Assembly: GCA_963776225.1 (NCBI GenBank)
Contig: CAVZLL010000003.1
Span: 1,136,867 to 1,200,866, forward strand
DNA length: 64,000 bases
Reading direction: 5' to 3'
Source of the DNA: Bog-756 sp963776225
GTDB taxonomy: Bacteria; Actinomycetota; Acidimicrobiia; Acidimicrobiales; RAAP-2
The notes beneath the pieces were generated by a model. That model worked only from the letters and a program-made list of their open reading frames with translations, was not told the origin of the DNA and ran no database searches. This document shows, piece after piece, positions 48,725 to 56,889 of this stretch (position 1 is the first letter of the stretch; each line of letters begins with the position of its first letter). Position numbers and translations under genes: made by a program.

Positions 48725-49111
48725 ATGGCCCGAGTCAAAGGCGCAGTCCACGCCAAGAAGCACCACCGCGCCATCCTCGAGCAGGCACAGGGCTACTACG
48801 GCAACAAGAGCCGTTCCTTCCGCGCCGCCAACGAGCAGGTCATGCACTCGATGCAGTACGCCTACCGGGACCGCCGCGCCCGGAAGGGAGACTTCCGCCA
48901 GCTCTGGATCCAGCGGATCAACGCGGCCGCCCGGATCCACGGCACCAGCTACAGCAGGTTCATCGCCGGGCTGCACCGCGCCCAGGTGGACGTCGACCGC
49001 AAGGTGCTCGCCGACCTGGCGGTGACCGAGCCGGAGGCGTTCGCCTCCCTGGTGCAGGTGGCCAACGATGCACTGTCGGCGACCACCTCCGACGCCGAGG
49101 CCGGTTCCTGA
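48725..49111 (+). CDS. rplT: 50S ribosomal protein L20
   Basis: A 128-aa 23S rRNA-binding assembly protein. MARVKGAVHAKKHHRAILEQ and KSRSFRAANEQVMHSMQYAYRD are characteristic, as is RINAAARIHGTSYSRFIAGL. AAAGGAG lies 7 nt before the ATG. In several bacteria L20 represses its own operon through leader structures; here two candidate regions (the infC leader and the rpmI-rplT gap) are present. Confidence 0.97.
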   Translation: MARVKGAVHAKKHHRAILEQAQGYYGNKSRSFRAANEQVMHSMQYAYRDRRARKGDFRQLWIQRINAAARIHGTSYSRFIAGLHRAQVDVDRKVLADLAVTEPEAFASLVQVANDALSATTSDAEAGS

Positions 49112-49143
49112 CCCAGCCCGGTCTCGCCGCCACCCACCAACGG

Positions 49144-50010
49144 GTGCGGAGGCTCCGCCAGCTCCTGCGCAAACGGAGCCTGCGTGCAGCCGAGCGGGTG
49201 GTGGTCGTCGAGGGCGCCGAGCTGCTGATGGCGGCGCTCGGCGCGGGTGCTCCGGTCGAGGCCGTGTACGTCGCCCCCGAAGGTGCGCGGGCGCCGGCGG
49301 TGGCCGAGGCGGCGGCGCAGGTTCTGGCCGGAGGCGGTCGCGTCTTCGATCTGGCCCCGGGGGTCATCGAACGGGTGGCGTCGACGGTGAGCCCCCAGCC
49401 CGTCCTCGCGGTGGTCGGCTGGGAGCCGGCCGCTGCCGACACGCTCACCGGCACGCTGCTGGTGGTCTGCGACGACCTGCGCGATCCGGGCAATGTCGGG
49501 ACCGTCATCCGCACCGCCGACGCGTCCGGCGCGGACGCGGTGATCTGCTGCGACGGCACGGTCGACCCGACCAACCCCAAGTGCGTACGCGCCACCGCCG
49601 GCTCGCTCTTCCATCTCCCCGTCGTCGTCGGGGGCTCGGCCGTCGACGTGGTGACCGACCTGGCGGGACGCGGGTTCGTCACGGTGGGCACCTCGGTGCG
49701 GGACGGAGAGGACTATGCGGGGTTCGACTGGTGCCGCCCGGTGGCCCTGGTGCTCGGCAACGAGGCGGCCGGACTCGACGCCCGGGTGTTCGCGGCGCTC
49801 GACGCCGTGGTGACCGTCCCGATGGCCGGCCGGGCGGAGTCGCTGAACGTGAGCGTGTCGGCGGCGGTGCTCTGCTTCGAGGCGCTACGCCAGCGACGGG
49901 CCCGCCGCTGGCGGAGCGCTCCTCCGGAGCCGACCGTGCCGGGCTCTACGATGCCCGGCATGGACCACGCACCGGTCGCGCCGGCCGATCACACGGGGGG
50001 ACCGCGGTGA
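49144..50010 (+). CDS. TrmH/SpoU-family RNA 2'-O-methyltransferase (TsnR-like)
   Basis: SPOUT methyltransferase of 288 aa acting on rRNA or tRNA ribose. Motif 1 is VVCDDLRDPGNVGTVIRTAD, motif 2 VLGNEAAGLD and motif 3 PMAGRAESLNVSVSAAV. The N-terminal substrate domain starts RRLRQLLRKRSLRAAERVVV. The same gene (tsnR) sits after rplT in mycobacteria. GTG 49144 is 32 bp after rplT. The ~25-residue tail after the methylase domain is not conserved. The exact target nucleotide cannot be told. Confidence 0.9.
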   Translation: MRRLRQLLRKRSLRAAERVVVVEGAELLMAALGAGAPVEAVYVAPEGARAPAVAEAAAQVLAGGGRVFDLAPGVIERVASTVSPQPVLAVVGWEPAAADTLTGTLLVVCDDLRDPGNVGTVIRTADASGADAVICCDGTVDPTNPKCVRATAGSLFHLPVVVGGSAVDVVTDLAGRGFVTVGTSVRDGEDYAGFDWCRPVALVLGNEAAGLDARVFAALDAVVTVPMAGRAESLNVSVSAAVLCFEALRQRRARRWRSAPPEPTVPGSTMPGMDHAPVAPADHTGGPR

Positions 50011-50025
50011 GCGGAACCGCTCGAC

Positions 50026-51072
50026 GTGGACGCCCTGGTGGAGGAGGCCCGGGCCGCGATCACCGCTGCGGCGTCGACCGAGGAGATCCGCCAGGTGGCG
50101 GCTGCCGTCTCCGGCAAGCGATCGCCCCTCAACGAGGCCTCACGCGGTCTCGGCTCCTTCGATCCCGAGACCCGCAAGGAGGTCGGCCGGATCCTGCACG
50201 AGGCCCGGTCGACCGTGGAGGAGCTGCTCGAGCGGCGCAAGGAGGAGATCCGCTACGAGGAGCTGGCCAGGGAGATGGCGGCCTCCCGCCTGGACCTGAC
50301 CGAGTACCTGCCCGATACCGGCAGGGGCCCGGCGACCCGGGGCCACCTCCACCTGGTCTCCCGGACCCGGGACGCCCTCGAGGACGTCTTCGTGGGCATG
50401 GGATTCGAGGTGGCCGAAGGTCCCGAGATCGAGACCGACTGGTACAACTTCGGCGCCCTCAACATGCCCCCGGCGCACCCGGCCCGCGGCATGTGGGACA
50501 CCTTCTACCTCGACCTCGGCGATCCCGAGACGGTCCTCCTGCGGACCCACACCTCGCCGGTCCAGATCCATCTCATGGAGCAGGCGGTCCTGGACGGCGC
50601 CCTCCCGATCCACACGGTGATGCCCGGTCGCTGCTATCGGCGCGACACCCCCGACGCCCGGCACCTGCCGGTCTTCCATCAGATCGAGGGTCTGGTCGTC
50701 GACCGGGGCATCGCCTTCGCCGACCTGGCCGGGACCATCGAGACCTTCACCACCGCCTACTTCGGTCCGGACATCCACTCGCGGCTACGGCCGGCCTACT
50801 TCCCCTTCACCGAGCCGTCGGCGGAGTTCGAGATCACCTGCACCATCTGCCATGGCGAGGGCTGCCGGACCTGCTCGCAGACCGGCTGGATCGAGCTCGG
50901 CGGCTGCGGCATGGTCGACCCGGCGGTGTTCGCCGCGACCGGGATCGACGCCGACGAGTGGACCGGGTTCGCCTTCGGTTTCGGCATCGACCGCTGCGCG
51001 CAGATGCTGCACCAGATCGCCGACATGAGGGCCCTGACCGAGAACGACATCCGATTCCTGCGCCAGTTCTGA
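50026..51072 (+). CDS. pheS: phenylalanyl-tRNA synthetase alpha subunit
   Basis: Class II synthetase subunit, 348 aa. An N-terminal coiled coil (about 1-90) precedes the catalytic core: GHLHLVSRTRDALEDVFVGM, FHQIEGLVVDRGIAFADL, and motif 3 FGFGIDRCAQMLHQI. A CxxC..CxxC cluster is seen in CTICHGEGCRTCSQTGW, a variant found in some bacterial PheS. GTG 50026 is the first start after an in-frame TGA at 50008. pheT follows 24 bp later. Confidence 0.96.
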   Translation: MDALVEEARAAITAAASTEEIRQVAAAVSGKRSPLNEASRGLGSFDPETRKEVGRILHEARSTVEELLERRKEEIRYEELAREMAASRLDLTEYLPDTGRGPATRGHLHLVSRTRDALEDVFVGMGFEVAEGPEIETDWYNFGALNMPPAHPARGMWDTFYLDLGDPETVLLRTHTSPVQIHLMEQAVLDGALPIHTVMPGRCYRRDTPDARHLPVFHQIEGLVVDRGIAFADLAGTIETFTTAYFGPDIHSRLRPAYFPFTEPSAEFEITCTICHGEGCRTCSQTGWIELGGCGMVDPAVFAATGIDADEWTGFAFGFGIDRCAQMLHQIADMRALTENDIRFLRQF

Positions 51073-51096
51073 GGCGCGTCTCCCGAGAGGACAGCT

Positions 51097-53664
51097 GTGC
51101 GGGTTCCCCTATCCTGGCTGCGTGACTTCGCCCCCTTCGGGGACGATGCGGCCGCACTGGCAGCGGCACTGGACGACCTCGGTCTGGTGGTCGAGTCCAC
51201 CGAGCTGGTGGGCGAGGGCCTGACCGATGTGCTGGTCGCCCGGGTCGTGGACGTCGGTCCGATCGACGGGGCGGACAAGATCCGGCGGGTGGTGGTGGAC
51301 GACGGGTCGGCGTCCGTCGAGGTGGTCTGTGGCGCATGGAACTTCGGCGCCGGCGACCTCGTCCCGTTGGCACCGGTGGGCTCGGTCCTGCCCGGAGGCA
51401 TGGCGATCGGCCGCCGCAAACTGCGCGGGGTCGTCTCCAACGGCATGCTCTGCTCGGGTCGCGAGCTCCGCCTGTCCACCGACCACGAGGGGATCCTGGT
51501 CCTCAACGACGTGGACGGGGCGGCACCGGGCGATGCGCTCACCGAGCTGCTGGGCATCCGTCCCGACGTCGTCTTCGACCTCTCGGTCGAGGCCAACCGA
51601 CCCGACGCATGGAGCATCTGCGGCGTGGCACGGGACCTGGCCGCCCGCTTCTCCCTGCCGTTCGCCATCCCCACCACGGAGGCGCTGGTGGCGGCCGCCT
51701 CGGGCACGACCCCGGAGCAGCAGCACGGGGCACCCGCCGGCGCATCCCTTCCGACCGGTCCGGACATCGGGTCGCTGACCGACGTCCGGGTGGAGGATCT
51801 CGAGCTCTGCCCGCGGTTCAACGCCCGGGTCCTGACCGGGGTCGGGGTCACCGACTCGCCGGCCTGGCTGGCACGCCGCCTGACCGCGGCGGGCATGCGC
51901 CCGATCAACAACGTGGTCGACGCGTCGAACTACGTGATGCTGGAGCTCGGCCAGCCGACCCATCCGTACGATCTCGACAGGCTCGCCGGCCACGGGCTCC
52001 TGGTGCGGCGCGCCGAACCGGGGGAGCGGCTGACCACCCTCGACGGCGTCGAACGAACACTCGGGACCCGCGGTCCCGGACTCGGCGACACCGGCCAGGA
52101 CTGCCTCATCTGCGATGCGGCGGGTGCCCCCGTGGGGATCGGCGGGGTCATGGGCGGGGCCTCCTCGGAGATCGGACCCGCCACCACGCGGGTGCTCCTG
52201 GAGGCCGCGTACTTCGTGCCGATGGCCATCGCCCGGACCTCCAAGCGGCTCAACCTGCGCACCGAGGCCTCGGCCCGGTTCGAGCGCGGCTGCGACCCCG
52301 CCGGCATCGACCGTGCCGCCGAGCGGTTCTGCGAGCTGGTGGCTCTCAGCGCGGGACCGGACCTCGCCCTCGCCGAGGGAGTGATCGACATCGTGGGCGA
52401 CGTCCCGACCCCCCTCACCGTTCCGATCCGCCCGGACCGGGTCAACGCCCTCCTCGGCACCGGGCTCACCGCGCAGACCATCGCCGATCTGCTGGCCCCG
52501 CTCGGCATGCAGACCAGCGTTCCGGAGCGAGGCCCGGCCGACCTGCCCCTGGACGTGGTGGTCCCGACCTTCCGGCCGGACATCCGTCCCGCGCCGATGG
52601 GAGAGGCGGACCTGGCCGAAGAGGTCGCCCGCACCTACGGGTACGCCCGCCTGCCCCGGCGGGTGCCGGCCTGGCCCCAACCCGGACGGCTGACCGACCA
52701 CCAGCGCGGACGGCGGCTGGTGAAGGACGTCCTCTGCGGGGTGGGCGCCACCGAGGCGTGGACCTCCACCTTCGTGACCGAGGACGACCTCCTGGGGGTC
52801 GGGTTCGCCCCGCCCCACATCGAGGTGGCAAACCCGTTGGTCGACGCCGAACGGTTCCTGCGGTCCTCGATGGCGCCCGGCCTGCTCCGGGCGGTGCGCT
52901 ACAACCTCGACCGGCGCCAGGACGACCTCCGGCTCTTCGAGGTCGGCTCGGTCTTCCGACTTCCCGAGGTTGCGGCCCCCGACGGGCCGCCGGCCGAGTC
53001 CGGCGAGCGGGTGTCGGCGGTCTTCGTCGAGGACGGCGACGACGCCTGGGCCGCCGTCGCCGCCTGGCGCATCCTGGCCGATGCGCTCGGCCTGGTCCGC
53101 TGGCGGCTCGAACAGGGACCACGACGGGCCGCCCCGGTCACCCGGGTCCTCCACGAGCACCGATCGGCGACCGTGTGGAGCGATCCCGGACCGGACGCAC
53201 CGCCGGACGCGCCCGTCGAGCTCGGGGTGCTCGGTGAGATCGATCCGACGATCACCGAGAGCTACGGTCTGGTCGGCCCCGACGGGCGCCCGCGACGGAT
53301 CGGCTGGCTCGACGTCGACCTCGAGGTCCTGCTCGACCCGGGACGTGTCCCACGGCGGCCACTCGAGGCGGTGCCGGTCAGCCGGTTCCCCTCCTCGGAC
53401 ATCGACCTCGCCTTCGTCGTCGCCGACCGGGTGCCGGCCGGCTCGGTCCAGACCACGCTCGAGGCCGCCGGGGGTGAGTTGCTCGAGTCGGTGCACCTCT
53501 TCGACGTCTACCGGGGCCCACCGGTCGCCGACGGCTCGCGCAGCCTGGCCTTCCGGCTCCGCTTCTGCGCGCTCGACCGCACCCTGACCGACGAGGAGGT
53601 CGGCAGGCTGCGGTCGGCCTGTATCGCCGCGGTCGAGCAGGACCACGGGGCCGTTCTGCGCTGA
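51097..53664 (+). CDS. pheT: phenylalanyl-tRNA synthetase beta subunit
   Basis: The tRNA-binding and editing subunit, 855 aa. Domains in order: MRVPLSWLRDF, a tRNA-bind (EMAP-like) domain at ~40-150, B3/B4 editing domain with NNVVDASNYVMLELGQPTHPYD (~270), B5 (~430-500), the catalytic-like core with EVARTYGYARLPR (~510), and the C-terminal ferredoxin-like anticodon-binding domain with RFPSSDIDLAFVVADRVPAG. GTG 51097. The gene ends 98 bp before argC. Confidence 0.97.
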   Translation: MRVPLSWLRDFAPFGDDAAALAAALDDLGLVVESTELVGEGLTDVLVARVVDVGPIDGADKIRRVVVDDGSASVEVVCGAWNFGAGDLVPLAPVGSVLPGGMAIGRRKLRGVVSNGMLCSGRELRLSTDHEGILVLNDVDGAAPGDALTELLGIRPDVVFDLSVEANRPDAWSICGVARDLAARFSLPFAIPTTEALVAAASGTTPEQQHGAPAGASLPTGPDIGSLTDVRVEDLELCPRFNARVLTGVGVTDSPAWLARRLTAAGMRPINNVVDASNYVMLELGQPTHPYDLDRLAGHGLLVRRAEPGERLTTLDGVERTLGTRGPGLGDTGQDCLICDAAGAPVGIGGVMGGASSEIGPATTRVLLEAAYFVPMAIARTSKRLNLRTEASARFERGCDPAGIDRAAERFCELVALSAGPDLALAEGVIDIVGDVPTPLTVPIRPDRVNALLGTGLTAQTIADLLAPLGMQTSVPERGPADLPLDVVVPTFRPDIRPAPMGEADLAEEVARTYGYARLPRRVPAWPQPGRLTDHQRGRRLVKDVLCGVGATEAWTSTFVTEDDLLGVGFAPPHIEVANPLVDAERFLRSSMAPGLLRAVRYNLDRRQDDLRLFEVGSVFRLPEVAAPDGPPAESGERVSAVFVEDGDDAWAAVAAWRILADALGLVRWRLEQGPRRAAPVTRVLHEHRSATVWSDPGPDAPPDAPVELGVLGEIDPTITESYGLVGPDGRPRRIGWLDVDLEVLLDPGRVPRRPLEAVPVSRFPSSDIDLAFVVADRVPAGSVQTTLEAAGGELLESVHLFDVYRGPPVADGSRSLAFRLRFCALDRTLTDEEVGRLRSACIAAVEQDHGAVLR

Positions 53665-53725
53665 GTCGACGCACCGAGCGGGCGACGTGCCGTCGCAGCG
53701 GGGTCGCTGGTGTGGTTGGGGAGTG

Positions 53726-53762
53726 GTTGCATAATAATGCGGATATGTGCATATAATTGCAG
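53726..53762 (+). promoter_or_regulatory. argC promoter with two overlapping ARG boxes
   Basis: An A/T-rich island in a GC-rich region. Box 1 is TTGCAT-AATA-ATGCGG (53727-53742) and box 2 GTGCAT-ATAA-TTGCAG (53747-53762); their centres are 20 bp apart, two helical turns, as for ArgR hexamer sites. The promoter is TTGCAT (53727-53732), a 19-bp spacer and a perfect TATAAT (53752-53757), 5 nt before ATG 53763. Both boxes overlap promoter elements, so ArgR binding should block transcription. argR itself is in this operon. Confidence 0.85.
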
Positions 53763-54818
53763 ATGTCCGCTGTCCGCAGGGTCGGGGTCGTCGGGGCCTC
53801 CGGTTACGCCGGGGTCGAGCTGCTCCGGCTCTGTGCCGCCCACCCGGATCTCGAGGTGGCCGTGGCGACCGCCCGCACCCACGTCGGGGAGTCGGTGGGG
53901 GACCACACCCGCTCGCTTGCCCCGGCCTACCCCTCGCTGGTCTACGCCCCGACCGAACCGACCGTCCTGGACGGCCTGGACCTCGTCTTCTGCGCCTTGC
54001 CCCACGGGGAGTCGCAGCGCCTGGTGCCCGAGCTGGTGGAACGGGTCGGTGTGGTGGTCGACCTGGCGGCCGACTTCCGCCTGCGCGATCCTGCGCTGTA
54101 CGGGACCTGGTACGGGGCGGAGCACTCCGCACCGGAGCTGCTCGACACGTTCGTCTACGGCCTGCCCGAGCTCCAGCGCGCCGTGCTCGCCGGCGCCACC
54201 CGCATCGCCGCCCCGGGGTGCTACCCGACCGCCGCGCTGCTCGCGCTCGCCCCACTGGTGGAGGCCGGCGTCCTGAGCCTGCCCGACGGGCTCGGAGGAG
54301 GGGCCGCGCCGCTGCTGGTGGACGCGGCGAGCGGGGTGTCCGGGGCAGGTCGGGCACCCTCCGAGACGCTCCACTTCGGCACGGTGGACGAGGACTTCGT
54401 CGCCTACGGGCTGCTCGACCACCGGCACACCCCCGAGATCGAGCAGGGTCTCGGGACGGCGGTGCTGTTCACGCCGCACCTCGCCCCCATGGTGCGCGGC
54501 ATCCTCGCCACCTGTTATGCCCGCCCGGCCGAAGGCCACGCTCTCACCACGTCGGACGCGCTCGAGCTCCTGCGCACCCGGTACGCCGGCGAGCCCTTCG
54601 TGCTGGTGGGGAGCTCCCCGCCGTCGACCAAGTCGGCCAGCGGGTCGAACACGGCCCACCTCACCGCACGGGTCGATCCGCGCACGGGCTGGGTGGTGGT
54701 CCTCGCCGCCATCGACAACCTGGTCAAGGGCGCGTCGGGGCAGGCGCTGCAGTGCGCGAACCTCGCGCTCGGCCTCCCCGAGACGGCCGGGCTCCCGATC
54801 GCCGGGCTGTACCCGTGA
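53763..54818 (+). CDS. argC: N-acetyl-gamma-glutamyl-phosphate reductase
   Basis: NADPH-dependent third step of arginine synthesis; 351 aa. The Rossmann start is RRVGVVGASGYAGVELLRL, the catalytic Cys is in AAPGCYPTAALLAL, and HLAPMVRGILATCYA follows. ATG 53763 is chosen because the in-frame TTG at 53757 lies inside the TATAAT box. First gene of argC-J-B-D-R-G-H; the transcript is probably leaderless and repressed by ArgR. Confidence 0.97.
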   Translation: MSAVRRVGVVGASGYAGVELLRLCAAHPDLEVAVATARTHVGESVGDHTRSLAPAYPSLVYAPTEPTVLDGLDLVFCALPHGESQRLVPELVERVGVVVDLAADFRLRDPALYGTWYGAEHSAPELLDTFVYGLPELQRAVLAGATRIAAPGCYPTAALLALAPLVEAGVLSLPDGLGGGAAPLLVDAASGVSGAGRAPSETLHFGTVDEDFVAYGLLDHRHTPEIEQGLGTAVLFTPHLAPMVRGILATCYARPAEGHALTTSDALELLRTRYAGEPFVLVGSSPPSTKSASGSNTAHLTARVDPRTGWVVVLAAIDNLVKGASGQALQCANLALGLPETAGLPIAGLYP

Positions 54819-55984
54819 GCATCACCACCCCCGCCGGGTTCGTGGCCGCCGGGCTGGCCGCGGGGATCAAGAGCTCGGGGACCCTCGACCTCGCACTGCT
54901 CGCCACCGAGGATTCCCGGGCGGTGCCGACCGCGGTCACCTTCACCTCGAACCGGGCCGCAGCCGCGCCGGTCCAGGTCAGCCGCTCCCACCATGCGGCC
55001 AACGGCGGTCGTTCCGCCGCGGTGGTGATCAGCAGTGGCAACGCCAACGCGGCGACCGGCGCGCAAGGTCGGGCGGACGCCGAGGCGATGTGCCTCCTCA
55101 CCGCCGAGGGACTCGGCGTCGCTGCCGAGGAGGTCCTGGTGTGCTCGACCGGGCTCATCGGCATTCCCCTTCCCATGGGCCCGATCGCTGCGGCCATCCC
55201 TCGCCTGGTCGCCGCCCGGGCGCCCGGCCCCGAAGCCGGGTCGGACGCCGCCCTCGGGATCCTGACCACCGACTCGGGACGCAAGGAGGTCCTCGTCGAG
55301 TACCCGAGCTTCACCGTCGCCGGCATGGCCAAGGGGGCTGGCATGCTCGCGCCCGACATGGCCACCATGCTCGCGTTCCTCACCACGGACGCTGCGGTCG
55401 CTCCGGGTCCGCTCGCCGGCCTCCTGCGGAGTGCGGTCGACGACTCGTTCAATTCGATGTCGATCGACGGCAGCACCTCGACCAACGACACGGTGCTCCT
55501 GATGGCGTCGGGGCACGCCGGACCGGCCGACCCGGAGGTGGTGGCCGAAGCGGTGACCGAGGCGTGCACCGCGCTGGCAACCCAGATGGCCGCCGACGCA
55601 GAGGGGGCCTCCAGGATCTTCCAGGTGCAGATCACCGGAGCGCGCTCGGACGGCGAGGCGCACCGGGCCGCCCGCAAGGTCGCCGACTCGTTGCTCGTCA
55701 AGTGCTCGATCAACGGCGCGGATCCCTACTGGGGCCGGGTGGTGAGCGAGCTGGGCTCGGCCGGGGTCGAGTTCGAGATGGACCGGGTGACCGTCTCCTA
55801 CGGTGGGACCACCGTCTGCCGGGGTGGGGTGGCCGCACCCCACGACGACGCTGCAGTGGCGGCACATCTCTCGGGGTCCCTGGTGCGGATCGAGTGCGGG
55901 CTGGGTCTTGCCGACGGCACCGGGGTGGTCATGGGGGTCGAGCTCGGCTACGGATACATCGACGAGAACCGGACGACGTCGTGA
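54815..55984 (+). CDS. argJ: bifunctional ornithine acetyltransferase / N-acetylglutamate synthase
   Basis: Self-cleaving Ntn-type enzyme of 389 aa that recycles the acetyl group. The cleavage site is in KGAGMLAPDMATMLAFLTTD, where the Thr of ATML becomes the nucleophile of the beta chain. Other conserved parts are SSGNANAATGAQG and DDSFNSMSIDGSTSTNDT, and the C-terminus GYGYIDENRTTS. GTG 54815 overlaps the argC stop (GTGA); the stop overlaps argB. Confidence 0.97.
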   Translation: MSITTPAGFVAAGLAAGIKSSGTLDLALLATEDSRAVPTAVTFTSNRAAAAPVQVSRSHHAANGGRSAAVVISSGNANAATGAQGRADAEAMCLLTAEGLGVAAEEVLVCSTGLIGIPLPMGPIAAAIPRLVAARAPGPEAGSDAALGILTTDSGRKEVLVEYPSFTVAGMAKGAGMLAPDMATMLAFLTTDAAVAPGPLAGLLRSAVDDSFNSMSIDGSTSTNDTVLLMASGHAGPADPEVVAEAVTEACTALATQMAADAEGASRIFQVQITGARSDGEAHRAARKVADSLLVKCSINGADPYWGRVVSELGSAGVEFEMDRVTVSYGGTTVCRGGVAAPHDDAAVAAHLSGSLVRIECGLGLADGTGVVMGVELGYGYIDENRTTS

Positions 55985-56889
55985 CGGCCGATCTGCCCTC
56001 GGCACCCGTGCTCGCCCCCGGGGACAAGGCCGCCGTCCTGGTCGAGTCGTTGTCGTACATCAGGCGGTTCTGGGGGAAGGTGGTGGTGGTCAAGTACGGC
56101 GGCAGCGCCCTTGCCCCCGGCAGCGGAGACGGGACGGTCGACGAGGATGCCCTGGCCTCCTTCGCCGAGGACATCGTGCTCATGCGGTCGGTCGGCATGT
56201 TGCCCGTGGTCGTCCACGGCGGCGGTCCGCAGATCGGCGCGCTGATGGCCCGGGTGGGCAAGGAGGCCGAGTTCCAGGACGGCCTCAGGGTCACCGATGC
56301 GGACACCATCGACCTCGTCCGCATGGTCCTGGTCGGGAAGGTCAACCGGGACATCGTGCGGGCGATCAACGTGCACGGCGCGCTGGCGGTCGGGCTCTCC
56401 GGCGAGGACGCCAACCTGATCACCGCCACCGCCCGGTCGGAGGCGCTCGGGTACGTGGGCGATGTGGTCGGAGTCGACCCGGTCATCGTCCAGCAGCTGC
56501 TGGCGCAGGGGCTCATCCCGGTCGTCGCCACCATCGGCACCGACCAGTCCGGCCAGGCGTTCAACATCAACGCGGACACCGCGGCAGGCGCCCTGGCCTC
56601 AGCCCTCGACGCAGAGAAGCTGGTCTTCCTGACCGACGTGTCCGGCCTGCGCGCCGATCCGGCAGACCCGGGAACCCTCATCCACCGGGTCGGTGTCGAC
56701 GTGCTCGACCGCATGGTGGCCACCGGCGTGGCAACCGGCGGGATGATCCCGAAGCTCGAGTCCTGCGCCCTGGCCGTCCGCGGCGGGGTCAGGAGCGCCC
56801 ACCTGCTCGACGGCCGGACCCCCCACGCCCTGCTGCTCGAGATCTTCACCGACGAAGGCGTCGGGACCATGGTGATGGCCGATGCATGA
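55981..56889 (+). CDS. argB: acetylglutamate kinase
   Basis: Second step of arginine synthesis, 302 aa, normally inhibited by arginine. Conserved: VVVKYGGSALAPG, VVVHGGGPQIGALM, NINADTAAGALA and GGMIPKLESCALAV. The N-terminal ~30 residues form the extra helix (LVESLSYIRRFWGK) seen in arginine-sensitive hexameric forms, so feedback inhibition is likely. GTG 55981; overlaps argJ by 4 nt and argD by 8 nt. Confidence 0.97.
   Translation: MTADLPSAPVLAPGDKAAVLVESLSYIRRFWGKVVVVKYGGSALAPGSGDGTVDEDALASFAEDIVLMRSVGMLPVVVHGGGPQIGALMARVGKEAEFQDGLRVTDADTIDLVRMVLVGKVNRDIVRAINVHGALAVGLSGEDANLITATARSEALGYVGDVVGVDPVIVQQLLAQGLIPVVATIGTDQSGQAFNINADTAAGALASALDAEKLVFLTDVSGLRADPADPGTLIHRVGVDVLDRMVATGVATGGMIPKLESCALAVRGGVRSAHLLDGRTPHALLLEIFTDEGVGTMVMADA

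Noticed and set aside
51109..54357. A 1082-aa open frame antisense to pheT and argC
   Set aside because: It spans two unrelated genes and the argC promoter, and shows no conserved motif.
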